Part shown: positions 45,352 to 53,890 of the stretch, in pieces
Numbering within the stretch: the first letter of the stretch is position 1
How the letters are laid out: each line of letters opens with the position of its first letter
Assembly: GCF_001294575.1 (NCBI RefSeq)
Contig: NZ_CP012676.1
Coordinates: 1,488,001 to 1,552,000, forward strand
Source of the DNA: Pseudomonas versuta
Lineage (GTDB): Bacteria; Pseudomonadota; Gammaproteobacteria; Pseudomonadales; Pseudomonadaceae
Reading direction: 5' to 3'
DNA: 64,000 nucleotides
The notes under the pieces: model-generated
Database searches by the model: none
What the model was told of the DNA's origin: nothing
Seen by the model: the letters and a program-made list of their open reading frames with translations, nothing else
Made by a program: the position numbers and the translations under genes

Positions 45352-46221
45352 ATGCGTGAATTTCTGGTGTTTCAGTCTCTCTGGGCCATGCAGGACCACA
45401 ACGGTCAAACCGACCAGCCTCTGGAAGCCCAGCTGGATAAAATAGTGGCCGCCGGGTTTGATGGCGTCACCGATCACTTTTGGCTGCCACAGCCTGCTGC
45501 GCGCCTGCACCAGGCAGCCAGAGACCGGGGGTTACAGATCGAAGGTCAGGTATTTCCGCGTTCGGTGGATGATCTGGCGGCAGCACTCGACGTGGCCACT
45601 CAATACGGTTGCCATCACCTGACGCTACAGGCCGATGTGCGCCCGCGCAGCCTGTCGCAGGCAGTCAAACTGGCCGAAGGCTGGCAGCGGCTGGCCGAGC
45701 AGGTGGACTTTCCCGTACTGCTGGAAACCCATCGTTATCGCCTGACCAACGATCTGTTCTTTACCCTCGATCTGCTGGCCGAAATGCCGGATCTCAAGCT
45801 GCTGGCGGACTTGTCCCACTACGTGGTGGGGCGTGAACTGCCGGTGCAGGCCAGCGCCGAAGACGACGCCATGATCCACACCATTTTGCGTAATAGTTGG
45901 GGCTTTCACGGCCGTGTCGCCTGTAGCGAACAGGTGCAGGTCCCCATCAGCTTTGCCCAGCATCAGCCCTGGTTGCAGCGCTTTTTGGGCTGGTGGCAGT
46001 ACGGCATAGAGGACTGGCTGGCCCGCAAGGACACGCCGCAGAGCCTGTCCTTTACCTGTGAGCTGGGCCCGCCGCCCTATGCCATTACCGGGGCGGACGG
46101 GCGCGATATCAGTGATCGCTGGGCTGAAGCCCTGATGCTCAAGACGCTGATGCGCGAGGTTTGGCAGGGCTGCCGCGCTCGTTCAGAGCAAGGCGTCGCC
46201 ACAGCAACCGACCGAGGGTAA
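45352..46221 (+). CDS. Xylose isomerase-like TIM-barrel protein
   Basis: A 289-aa AP-endonuclease-2/xylose-isomerase-fold protein: MREFLVFQSLWAMQ, IVAAGFDGVTDHF, CHHLTLQADVRP, VLLETHRYRLTND (metal-binding Glu), LKLLADLSHYVVGREL and FTCELGPPPYAI. Sugar or cyclitol isomerases and dehydratases of the IolE/MocC type share this fold. It is the fourth gene of the mocDEF-like operon, and its last 83 bp overlap the convergent MFS gene. Confidence 0.82.
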   Translation: MREFLVFQSLWAMQDHNGQTDQPLEAQLDKIVAAGFDGVTDHFWLPQPAARLHQAARDRGLQIEGQVFPRSVDDLAAALDVATQYGCHHLTLQADVRPRSLSQAVKLAEGWQRLAEQVDFPVLLETHRYRLTNDLFFTLDLLAEMPDLKLLADLSHYVVGRELPVQASAEDDAMIHTILRNSWGFHGRVACSEQVQVPISFAQHQPWLQRFLGWWQYGIEDWLARKDTPQSLSFTCELGPPPYAITGADGRDISDRWAEALMLKTLMREVWQGCRARSEQGVATATDRG

Positions 46222-47380
46222 TCGACCAGTTGCACAGGGCAATCATCAGAATGATCGACAGCAGTGCAGGGATGCCGTAGTCGACGATCACGTGCCCGGC
46301 CAGCCATGGAAAGCCGAAGACCCCGACAAAATAAGCCAGGCTGAACAGCACCAGTGATTGCGCCGTGTGCCCGGCGGGTGCCTCGTTGGCGGCCAGGCCA
46401 TTGATCACCGAGTAGGTCAGGCCGTATCCGACACCCAGGGTCATCGCGGCTAGCAAGTAAGTGCTGGCCGAACTGACGCAGAACATGAACATCAACACCG
46501 CGGCTACGATCATGGCCGTCAGAATGGAGGCCATCACGTAGGGGTCGCGCTTGACGATAAAGCCTGCGATCAACAGCCGGCACGCGATGGCTGCGCCCAT
46601 GAACCCGAGGAAGAACAGCGAGTAATCCAGATGATTGAGGCTGGCGTAAGACGTTTGAAAACTCGACAGCCCGCCGAAGATGGCACCGCCCAGGCCGACC
46701 ATGACAATCGCGAATACAGCCTTTGAGCGCAGCACCAGGCGGGCGGCCGGCAGGGTGATTTTGCACACACTGACGGGGCCGACGGCGGCGCTCTGGCGTT
46801 TGATTTTCGGGCCGATCAGCACAAACACCAGGCCGCCCAGCAGGCTGGCAACGGTAGCCACTACAAAGGCCGATTCCACTGGATACCCCAGTGCCTGAGC
46901 CGCGCGTCCTGTCAGGGGGCCGCTACCGATGCCGCTCATCATGCTGCCAGACAGCAGGGCGAAGTATTTAACCCGGCGCGCAGGCTCAATCATCATCGCC
47001 ACGATGATCGGCCCCAGGGTGTAAAACACCCCCCAGCCAAAGCCCAGCAGCAAGCCGGATACCAGCACCGCAACGCCATAGGCCGGAACCGTTGCGAAGC
47101 CCAGGCACGCTGCCGCCAGCAACACGGCGCCAGCGGCAATCGCCTTTGGTGCACCGAACAGATCGGTCAGATGCCCGGAAAAAATCACCGCGCCAAAGGT
47201 ACTGAGCATGGCCAGCGAAATGATCGTGCCGGCATCGGACTCGCTGCCGCCGTGGGCGCTGAGCACCATGGCCAATAAAAACGTGGTGCCGTAAGACACC
47301 GACAGTAAGTAACTGCCCAGGCAGAAGAGGCCGAACACACCATGGGTTGGCGGCGGAGCAGCAGATGCAGTGGATGGCAT
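46139..47380 (-). CDS. MFS transporter
   Basis: A 413-aa major-facilitator protein with twelve predicted helices: GVFGLFCLGSYLLSVSYGTTFLLAMVL, GHLTDLFGAPKAIAAGAVLL (loop 2-3 motif region), LLGFGWGVFYTLGPIIVAMM. Its 3' end overlaps the TIM-barrel gene by 83 bp in the convergent sense. Its promoter region, shared with vanK, contains two TGGATCCA sites, so it may belong to the vanillate regulon instead of the moc-like operon. Substrate unknown. Confidence 0.85.
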   Translation of the reverse strand: MPSTASAAPPPTHGVFGLFCLGSYLLSVSYGTTFLLAMVLSAHGGSESDAGTIISLAMLSTFGAVIFSGHLTDLFGAPKAIAAGAVLLAAACLGFATVPAYGVAVLVSGLLLGFGWGVFYTLGPIIVAMMIEPARRVKYFALLSGSMMSGIGSGPLTGRAAQALGYPVESAFVVATVASLLGGLVFVLIGPKIKRQSAAVGPVSVCKITLPAARLVLRSKAVFAIVMVGLGGAIFGGLSSFQTSYASLNHLDYSLFFLGFMGAAIACRLLIAGFIVKRDPYVMASILTAMIVAAVLMFMFCVSSASTYLLAAMTLGVGYGLTYSVINGLAANEAPAGHTAQSLVLFSLAYFVGVFGFPWLAGHVIVDYGIPALLSIILMIALCNWSITLGRLLWRRLALNERGSPAKPRASAS

Positions 47381-47562
47381 TCAGGGTGATCCTTGGGGTT
47401 CGGTTTTTGTTGTACGTAAGCGTCGAACCTTAATAGCAGACAGCAGCGCGAAGTCAGGTTGCAAACCTTTGGATCCTGACATCGCCAAGCTCTAAACAAA
47501 GCGGATTTCTTCACCTCTGACACCACCTTTTTCGGCTGCGATCTAACCAGTGGTTCAGGTTT

Positions 47563-47574
47563 AGTGGATCCAAT
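47563..47574. promoter_or_regulatory. VanR-like operator, site 1
   Basis: AGTGGATCCAAT is one mismatch from the Caulobacter VanR operator ATTGGATCCAAT. It lies 183 bp upstream of the minus-strand MFS gene. Confidence 0.55.
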
Positions 47575-47776
47575 TGGCCGGGATGTCGGCCTGAAAACCT
47601 GGCGATATCGCCCTTTGCCCCGAATATAAGGAGATTGGTCGATAATCGCACGCTAATCGTGAGGATTTTGGCTTTGTTTAACCTGTTGAAAAGTATAATA
47701 AATATTGATTTATGTTTTCAGTAAAGGCCATTTTTTTGAAGTAAATTCAGTCCATACACGGTCGCCTCATATTGCC

Positions 47777-47788
47777 TGTGGATCCATT
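47777..47788. promoter_or_regulatory. VanR-like operator, site 2
   Basis: TGTGGATCCATT contains the palindromic core TGGATCCA and lies 190 bp upstream of the vanK start. Confidence 0.55.
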
Positions 47789-47977
47789 AACGGGTTGACT
47801 AGCGCAAGGTGATGGCAGGATCCCCTCCTGAACGTCCCCCATAAAAACTACAAAAAAGGGTCTCGTCATGAATGGCTTATCCAGGGCGCAGAACTGCCTG
47901 AGTTCTGCTGACTTTACGTCGGTGTGCACTACCGTTTTTTTCGTGGTCCCGGTCTTTAGCGACACGGAGGCACAGCC

Positions 47978-49309
47978 ATGTCTATGGATCTGAAAGCCGC
48001 CGTGGATAACGGTCCGATGAGTCGCTTTCAGTTGCTGGCGATCGGAATTTGCATTGTGTTGAACATGATTGACGGGTTTGACGTGCTGGTGATGGCGTTC
48101 ACGGCGGCTTCGGTATCGGCCGAGTGGGCACTCAACGGTGCGCAGATCGGTTTGCTGCTCAGTGCCGGTTTGTTCGGTATGGCCGCAGGTTCCTTGTTTA
48201 TCGCGCCCTGGGCTGACCGCATCGGTCGTCGGCCTTTGATCCTGTTGTGTCTGGTGATCTCGGGCACCGGCATGCTGCTTTCAGCCATGAGTCAGAGCCC
48301 GGTGCAACTGGCTTTGTTGCGTGGACTCACGGGGCTTGGGATTGGCGGGATTCTGGCGAGCAGCAACGTGATTGCCAGTGAATATGCAAGCAAGCGCTGG
48401 CGCGGCCTGGCAGTCAGTCTGCAGTCCACCGGCTATGCCCTTGGGGCAACGCTGGGCGGCTTGCTGGCGGTCTGGTTGCTGACCCGTTGGGGCTGGCGTT
48501 CGGTGTTTGTATTCGGCGGGCTCGTCACCTTTGCAGTGATTCCGCTGGTGCTGTTGTGGCTGCCCGAGTCGCTGGATTTTCTGCTGGCGCGCCGTCCGGT
48601 CACCGCTTTGCAACGCATCAACCGTCTGGCCCGGCGTTTGGGGCAGCCCGTCCTGAGTCAAATGCCGCCGGTGGTCGCAAGCGCGTCCGGCAGCCGTAAT
48701 GCCCTTGGTGCTCTGCTGGGGCCTGCAATGCGCCGCACCACGCTGGTGATCTGGCTGTTGTTCTTCCTGGTGATGTTCGGCTTCTACTTTGTGATGAGCT
48801 GGACCCCCAAGTTGCTGGTGTCTGCCGGGCTTTCCGCGCAACAGGGGATTACCGGGGGCGTACTGCTGAGTGTTGGCGGGATCTTCGGTGCGGCATTGAT
48901 TGGCGGCTTGTCATCGCGCTGGCCGCTGGCCCGGGTGCTGTCGCTATTCATGCTGATTACCGCCGGTTTGCTGGTGCTGTTTGTCGGCTCGGCGTCTTCG
49001 GTGATGGCTGCCCTGGGGCTGGGCTTGCTGATCGGGTTGTTTTCCAACGGCTGTGTTGCCGGCCTCTATGCACTGTCGCCGGTGGTGTATGACGCCTCCG
49101 TGCGGGCGACGGGGGTGGGCTGGGGCATCGGGATTGGCCGTATCGGCGCCATTGTGTCGCCAGTCGCTGCCGGGTTTTTGCTGGATGCCGGCTGGCAGCC
49201 GCTGCACTTGTACGGGGTGTTTGCCATCGTATTTGTGCTCGCCGCGGGCTGCCTGTTGCTGCTCAAGCCTTCGACCGTGCAGACGCAGCCGGTGCTGGCG
49301 TCGGCTTGA
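47978..49309 (+). CDS. vanK: MFS aromatic-acid transporter, VanK/PcaK family
   Basis: A 443-aa member of the aromatic acid:H+ symporter family. It shows NMIDGFDVLVMAFTAASV (the DGxD motif of helix 1), IAPWADRIGRRPLILLCLVISG (loop 2-3), LRGLTGLGIGGILASSNVIASEYASKRWRGLAVS (helix 4-5), and matching second-half motifs. The ATG follows GGAGG. In a cluster with vanAB, vanR and an OprD porin, vanillate uptake is the natural role. Confidence 0.87.
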   Translation: MSMDLKAAVDNGPMSRFQLLAIGICIVLNMIDGFDVLVMAFTAASVSAEWALNGAQIGLLLSAGLFGMAAGSLFIAPWADRIGRRPLILLCLVISGTGMLLSAMSQSPVQLALLRGLTGLGIGGILASSNVIASEYASKRWRGLAVSLQSTGYALGATLGGLLAVWLLTRWGWRSVFVFGGLVTFAVIPLVLLWLPESLDFLLARRPVTALQRINRLARRLGQPVLSQMPPVVASASGSRNALGALLGPAMRRTTLVIWLLFFLVMFGFYFVMSWTPKLLVSAGLSAQQGITGGVLLSVGGIFGAALIGGLSSRWPLARVLSLFMLITAGLLVLFVGSASSVMAALGLGLLIGLFSNGCVAGLYALSPVVYDASVRATGVGWGIGIGRIGAIVSPVAAGFLLDAGWQPLHLYGVFAIVFVLAAGCLLLLKPSTVQTQPVLASA

Positions 49310-49320
49310 TCCTGTTTCAT

Positions 49321-49389
49321 CTGTAGAAGCGAGCTTGCTCGCGAGCTTTTAAATCGCACACGGCTCGCGAGGCAAACTCGCTCCTACAG
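49321..49389. repeat. REP element pair
   Basis: CTGTAGAAGCGAGCTTGCTCGCGAGCTTTT and its inverted partner GGCTCGCGAGGCAAACTCGCTCCTACAG lie in the 158-bp gap between vanK and the porin gene. Confidence 0.88.
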
Positions 49390-49467
49390 TTTTAAATAAC
49401 AATAAAAACGGGCGGGCTGTATCAGCTGCGGGGAGCGGCTGCGCCCGATAATCGGAGAACAATAATA

Positions 49468-50694
49468 ATGAAGATGATCACAGGCTTGCTTTCGTTGACC
49501 TTTTGCACCTCGGCGCTGGCGCAGCAAGAGGGTTTTTTTGAAGGGGCCACCACCGATTTGCTGCTGCGCAATTACTATTTCAACCGTGACTTCCGTGATC
49601 CGGGCGCCACTAAAAGCAAGGTGGATGAGTGGGCGCAGGGTTTTATTCTCAAGTTCAACTCGGGCTACACCCCGGGGCCGGTGGGCTTTGGTCTGGAGGG
49701 GATAGCCATGTTCGGGGTCAAGCTGGACAGCAGCCGGCTGGCCAGCGGTTCGGAATTGCTGCCGGTACATGATGACGGTCGCGCCGCTGACAATTTCGGC
49801 CGTGCCGGTGTGGCGGCGAAGGCGCGTTTTTCCGCGACAGAGTTGAAGCTCGGTGAGCTGCTGCCGGATGTTCCAGTGTTGCGTTACGACGATGGTCGCT
49901 TGCTGCCGCAGACTTTCAGCGGTGCCATGCTGGTTTCCAAAGAGATCGAAGGGCTGGGGTTGCAGGCGGGTCAGTACAGATCCGTCAGCTTGCGCAACTC
50001 TTCGGATATGCAGGACCTATCGGCCTGGGCTGCGCCGGGCGTCACCTCCGACCGCTTCAATTACGCGGGTGCCGAGTACCGTTTCAATCAGCAGCGCACC
50101 CAGGTGGGGCTGTGGCATTCGCAGCTGGAAGATATCTACCAGCAAAGCTATGTCAATCTGCTGCACAAACAACCGGTGGGCGACTGGGTGCTGGGGGCCA
50201 ATCTTGGTTACTTCATTGACAAGGACGATGGCAGTGCCCGCATCGGCAAGGTCAGCAGCCACACGGCCTATGGCCTGTTTTCGGCAGCAACCGGCGGCCA
50301 TACCGTGTACCTGGGGTTGCAGCGGGTGAGTGGCGACACCGGCTGGATGTCGGTGTACGGCAGCAGTGGGCGTACCCTGGGCAACGATATGTTCAACGGT
50401 AACTTCAGTAACGCCGATGAACGTTCCTGGCAGGCGCGCTATGACTACAACTTTGCCGCACTGGGAGTGCCGGGGTTGATGGCCATGGTCCGTTATGGTC
50501 ATGGTGACAACGCTACCACCAGGCAGGGCACCAACGGCAAGGAGTGGGAGCGTGATACCGAGGTCAGTTACACCTTTCAGAGCGGTGCCCTGAAAAACCT
50601 CGGCCTGCGCATCAATAACGCCACCAACCGGCGCAGCTTCAACAGCGACTTTGACCAGACCCGGGTGATCGTGAGTTACCCATTGTCGATATAA
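49468..50694 (+). CDS. OprD family outer-membrane porin
   Basis: A 408-aa protein with a signal peptide (MKMITGLLSLTFCTSALA) and OprD-family features: GFFEGATTDLLLRNYYFNRDF at the mature N-terminus, WAQGFILKFNSGYTPGPVGFGLEGIAMFGVKLD, LGELLPDVPVLRYDDGRLLPQTF, and a C-terminal beta-strand ending in VSYPLSI. Members of the OpdK/VanP type admit vanillate and other aromatic acids, and the location between vanK and vanR supports that. Confidence 0.9.
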   Translation: MKMITGLLSLTFCTSALAQQEGFFEGATTDLLLRNYYFNRDFRDPGATKSKVDEWAQGFILKFNSGYTPGPVGFGLEGIAMFGVKLDSSRLASGSELLPVHDDGRAADNFGRAGVAAKARFSATELKLGELLPDVPVLRYDDGRLLPQTFSGAMLVSKEIEGLGLQAGQYRSVSLRNSSDMQDLSAWAAPGVTSDRFNYAGAEYRFNQQRTQVGLWHSQLEDIYQQSYVNLLHKQPVGDWVLGANLGYFIDKDDGSARIGKVSSHTAYGLFSAATGGHTVYLGLQRVSGDTGWMSVYGSSGRTLGNDMFNGNFSNADERSWQARYDYNFAALGVPGLMAMVRYGHGDNATTRQGTNGKEWERDTEVSYTFQSGALKNLGLRINNATNRRSFNSDFDQTRVIVSYPLSI

Positions 50695-50704
50695 CCTCGA
50701 CAGG

Positions 50705-50778
50705 CCCGTAGGAGCGAGCTTGCTCGCGAGCTCTTCATCACGCAAAGCTCGCGAGCAAGCTCGCTCCTACGGGTTTTT
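50705..50778 (+). terminator. REP hairpin with T-run, terminator after the porin gene
   Basis: CCCGTAGGAGCGAGC...GCGAGCT and its exact inverted copy ending GCTCCTACGGG form a ~28-bp stem, immediately followed by TTTTTGG on the plus strand, 10 bp past the porin stop. It is a REP pair that also has the form of an intrinsic terminator. Confidence 0.7.
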
Positions 50779-50826
50779 GGGTGTGCCTGTTACTATGGCC
50801 GCCCCTGTTTTCTGGAAGTTGTCTGG

Positions 50827-51540
50827 ATGAGCAAGCCCGGTCAATTAGTGCTGATCGCACTGCGCAAAATGATTGCCTCAGGCGAACTGGCCGCAGGCGA
50901 ACGCCTGATGGAAATTCCTACCGCTGAATTGTTCGGTGTGTCCCGGATGCCGGTGCGCATGGCATTTCGCACCCTGGAGCAGGAAGGCTTGCTGGTGCGT
51001 TTTGGCGGTCGCGGCTTTCAGGTGCGCTCGGTGAGTGCCGATGATATTGCCGGTGCGGTCGAGGTGCGCGGTGTGCTGGAAGGGTTGGCGGCACGCCAGA
51101 CCGCCGAGCGCGGGCTGTCGGCCGAAGGGTGCAAGGTCCTCGAACTGTGCCTGATGCAAGGCGATGAGCTGTTTGAAAAGGGCTTTGTGACCGAAGACGA
51201 TCTCGAGATCTATCACGATCTCAACATGCGTTTTCATCAGGTGATTGTCGAGGGTAGCCATAACCCGGCGATTGCCGATGCGCTGGCGCGCAATGATCAC
51301 TTGCCGTTTGCTTCGGTGACCGCGCTGGCGGTCGATCGCAAGGACATGGTGCGCGAGTACCGGCGCTTCAACTACGCGCACATGCAGCATCATTCGGTGT
51401 TCGATGCCCTGGTCAGTGGCCAGGGTGCCCGCGCCGAAGCCATCATGCGCGAGCACGCCAACGCGACCTTGCGTTACGCCGAAATCTTTGGCTCGGCAGT
51501 GGCCAGTGAGCGGATGAAAGTGATTCACCGCCCGGACTGA
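50827..51540 (+). CDS. vanR: GntR/FCD family regulator VanR
   Basis: A 237-aa FadR-type regulator. The GntR winged HTH is LIALRKMIASGELAAGERLMEIPTAELFGVSRMPVRMAFRTLEQEGLLVRFGGRGFQV, followed by an FCD ligand domain with the metal-ligand pattern (DLNMRFHQVIVEGSHNP and HHSVFDALVSGQGARAEAIMREH). Gene neighbours identify it as VanR, repressor of vanillate demethylase released by vanillate. It converges with vanB, with 2 bp between the stops. Confidence 0.9.
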   Translation: MSKPGQLVLIALRKMIASGELAAGERLMEIPTAELFGVSRMPVRMAFRTLEQEGLLVRFGGRGFQVRSVSADDIAGAVEVRGVLEGLAARQTAERGLSAEGCKVLELCLMQGDELFEKGFVTEDDLEIYHDLNMRFHQVIVEGSHNPAIADALARNDHLPFASVTALAVDRKDMVREYRRFNYAHMQHHSVFDALVSGQGARAEAIMREHANATLRYAEIFGSAVASERMKVIHRPD

Positions 51541-51542
51541 GT

Positions 51543-52493
51543 TTAGAGATCCAGCACCAGCAGCGGCGATTTCGAGCGTGAGCAGCAGGGAGTGAACTGA
51601 TCGTTGCAGGCTTGCTCCTGCTCGGTGAGGAACATGTCGCGGTGATCCGGCACGCCCTCAAGTACGCGGGTCAGGCAAGTTCCGCAGACGCCCTGTTCGC
51701 AAGACATGGGGATGTCGATGCCATGGCTTTCCAGGACCTGGACCACGGTTTTGTCGGCCGGAATCTCGAAGACCTGGCCGCTGCTGCCCAGCTTGACGGA
51801 AAAACTGCCGTCGTTGCTGCTGTCCATGGGGGCTGCGGCGAAATACTCGCGGTGCAGCGCCGCTTCCTCCCAGCCCTGGGCCCGGGCGCTGTCCAGAATG
51901 TGCTGCATGAAGCCCCCCGGGCCGCATACATAGAGGTGAGTGTCGTGCTGCGGGTCGGCCAGTACCTGGGCGGCGTTCAGAGCGGTTTCGGCCTGTTCGT
52001 CGAAGTGCAGAAACACCCGGTCTGCAAAAGGCGAATTGCGCAGGCGCTCAACAAAGGCGGCGCGAGCACTGGAGCGGGCGCAGTAATGCAGTTCGAAATC
52101 TGCACCGCTATGGGCCAGGCGCTCGGCCATGCACAGAATCGGGGTAATCCCGATCCCGCCGGCGAACAGCAGGCTGCGGCGGGCATCGCGGGTCAGCGCG
52201 AACAGATTGCGCGGCTCGCTGATGCGCAGGCGATCGCCGGGCTTGATCTGTTCGTGCAGGCGTTGCGAACCGCCCCGTGAAGCCGGGTCCTTGAGCACGC
52301 CGATCACATAGCGATGGCGCTCGTCGGGATGGTTGCAAAGGGAGTACTGGCGGATCAGCCCGCCGGGCAGATGCACATCAATATGCGCGCCGGCGCTGAA
52401 CCCGGGCAGGGCGCTGTCATCGACACTGGCCAGCTCATAGCTGCAGATGTCTTGTGCTTCGTTTTTGCGTGAAATCACCACCACATCAATCAT
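51543..52493 (-). CDS. vanB: Vanillate O-demethylase reductase subunit VanB
   Basis: A 316-aa class IA oxygenase reductase: FMN/NAD domain with RQYSLCN (flavin binding), FAGGIGITPILCMAERL (NAD binding) and HLYVCGPGGFMQHIL, then a C-terminal plant-type [2Fe-2S] domain with MSCEQGVCGTCLTRVLEG and a distal Cys in FTPCC. It passes electrons from NADH to VanA. It lies 58 bp after vanA. Confidence 0.94.
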   Translation of the reverse strand: MIDVVVISRKNEAQDICSYELASVDDSALPGFSAGAHIDVHLPGGLIRQYSLCNHPDERHRYVIGVLKDPASRGGSQRLHEQIKPGDRLRISEPRNLFALTRDARRSLLFAGGIGITPILCMAERLAHSGADFELHYCARSSARAAFVERLRNSPFADRVFLHFDEQAETALNAAQVLADPQHDTHLYVCGPGGFMQHILDSARAQGWEEAALHREYFAAAPMDSSNDGSFSVKLGSSGQVFEIPADKTVVQVLESHGIDIPMSCEQGVCGTCLTRVLEGVPDHRDMFLTEQEQACNDQFTPCCSRSKSPLLVLDL

Positions 52494-52551
52494 GCCGGTT
52501 CCTTGTTCTTATGAGGGGGCTGGCACGCCAGCGAGTGCCGAGCGCGGGTGT

Positions 52552-53610
52552 TTACTGTGCGCTGGCGATCAGTTGTGGTTCGGGGGAGCGTTCGCTGGCG
52601 ATGATGCGCTCCAGTACCCGGCGTGACTGCACACCGCCCGAGTCGATATTGAGTTTGAGCAGGGCGCGGTGTGGATGGTCCAGCAGGTTTTGTTGCTGGC
52701 GCTCGAGCATTTCCAGGTCTTCGCTGAAAATCTGCCCCTGACCTTCGCGGATCGTATCGGTGAGGGTCTGGTCCCGGGGGTTGAAGTTGCGCGCCATGCC
52801 CCAGAAGTACCAGATCGAGGTTTCGGTTTCGGGGGTGATGAAGTCGACCACGATGCTCGACGCCTTGAACTCGGGGGCTGCGTGATAGCCGCCTTTGCCC
52901 GCGTGGGCCACGCCCACTTCAATCAGTACATGGCTGGGCGGTGAAAAGCGGCAAATCTGCCAGCGGTCCACGGGTACGTCGTCAGCCAGGTCATTGCCGC
53001 GCAAGGCCATGCGCCAGAAGGGTGGAGGCATGATGTTTTCCATGTGCCGCGCAGTGACCACCTCATGACCTTCGACGGTGGTGGTCGGGGCAACTTCGTC
53101 GATTTCTTTCTGGCCGATGCTGGAGGCGTGAACGTAGGTCTCGTGGGTCAGGTCCATCAGGTTGTCGATCATCAGGCGATAATCGCAATGGATATGAAAC
53201 AGCCCGCCGCCGTAGGCCCATTCATCGCTAACAGCCCATTCCAGATGATGGATCAGTGCGGGGTCGGCCAGGTCCTGATCGCCGGGCCAGACCCAGACAA
53301 AGCCATAGCGCTCGACCGCGGCGTAGGTTTTGTTGCACGGAAAACCGCGAACCCGTTGCCCGGGCATCTCGACGGTCTTGCCGTCGCAGCCCATGACCAG
53401 GCCGTGATAGCCGCAGACCAGATTGCCGTTATCGACATACCCCAATGACAGCGGAGCGCCGCGATGGGGGCAAAAGTCCTCGACCGCGGCAACCCGGTTT
53501 TCTGCGGCGCGATAGAAGACGATTTTTTCACCACAAATTTGCCGGCCCAGGGGTTTGTCGGCAATTTCATCGGGGGTGCACGCGACGTACCAGGTGTTTT
53601 TTGGGTACAT
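52552..53610 (-). CDS. vanA: Vanillate O-demethylase oxygenase subunit VanA
   Basis: A 352-aa Rieske non-heme iron oxygenase beginning MYPKNTWYVACTPDEI. The Rieske ligands are C47/H49 (CPH) and C66/H69 (CGYH); the mononuclear iron site lies in LMDLTHETYVHASS. It removes the methyl group of vanillate as formaldehyde to give protocatechuate. I chose the ATG at 53610, with GGAG 8 nt upstream. Two TGGATCCA palindromes lie in its promoter region. Confidence 0.95.
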   Translation of the reverse strand: MYPKNTWYVACTPDEIADKPLGRQICGEKIVFYRAAENRVAAVEDFCPHRGAPLSLGYVDNGNLVCGYHGLVMGCDGKTVEMPGQRVRGFPCNKTYAAVERYGFVWVWPGDQDLADPALIHHLEWAVSDEWAYGGGLFHIHCDYRLMIDNLMDLTHETYVHASSIGQKEIDEVAPTTTVEGHEVVTARHMENIMPPPFWRMALRGNDLADDVPVDRWQICRFSPPSHVLIEVGVAHAGKGGYHAAPEFKASSIVVDFITPETETSIWYFWGMARNFNPRDQTLTDTIREGQGQIFSEDLEMLERQQQNLLDHPHRALLKLNIDSGGVQSRRVLERIIASERSPEPQLIASAQ

Positions 53611-53641
53611 GACCAATCTCCAGATCAGGTGTTATTGCTTT

Positions 53642-53653
53642 TATGGATCCATT
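53642..53653. promoter_or_regulatory. VanR-like operator, site 3
   Basis: TATGGATCCATT, with the core TGGATCCA, lies 31 bp upstream of the vanA start, where bound protein would block transcription or initiation. Confidence 0.65.
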
Positions 53654-53735
53654 AAGAATCACGCCGGCCTGTCTGGTCAATGTTGTTTGTCGTTAATAGC
53701 CGATTATCGAACGGATAATCTTTTTTTTTTGGGTT

Positions 53736-53749
53736 TAATGGATCCATTA
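53736..53749. promoter_or_regulatory. VanR-like operator, site 4
   Basis: TAATGGATCCATTA is a perfect 14-bp palindrome and the best of the four sites, about 125 bp upstream of vanA. A run of ten T follows the upstream ATAATC tract next to it. Confidence 0.65.
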
Positions 53750-53890
53750 GGCGATATTCTGGTCTTGGATACATTCTGTAAGCATTGCCGTTTGCACTGA
53801 TACGACCGGGTTGTCAGGCTCGCGTGCAAATCGGTCTCGCCTGCGCCAGAGTGCGCGAGTCAGACGTATAGGCTTATGGCAGGAGTAGAC

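Larger units (their letters stand above)
47381..47977. other. Divergent regulatory region between the MFS gene and vanK
   Basis: About 600 bp, AT-rich from ~47640 to 47760, without a convincing gene. It contains two VanR-type palindromes (listed separately) and, close to vanK, a short frame at 47868-47993 that begins MNGLSRAQNCLSSAD and ends inside the vanK start. An AAAAGGG precedes that ATG, so a leader peptide is possible but unproven. Confidence 0.6.

Noticed and set aside
47747..47965. A 72-codon minus-strand frame between the MFS gene and vanK
   Set aside because: It lies in promoter DNA with a VanR-like site inside it and shows no domain or ribosome-binding site.
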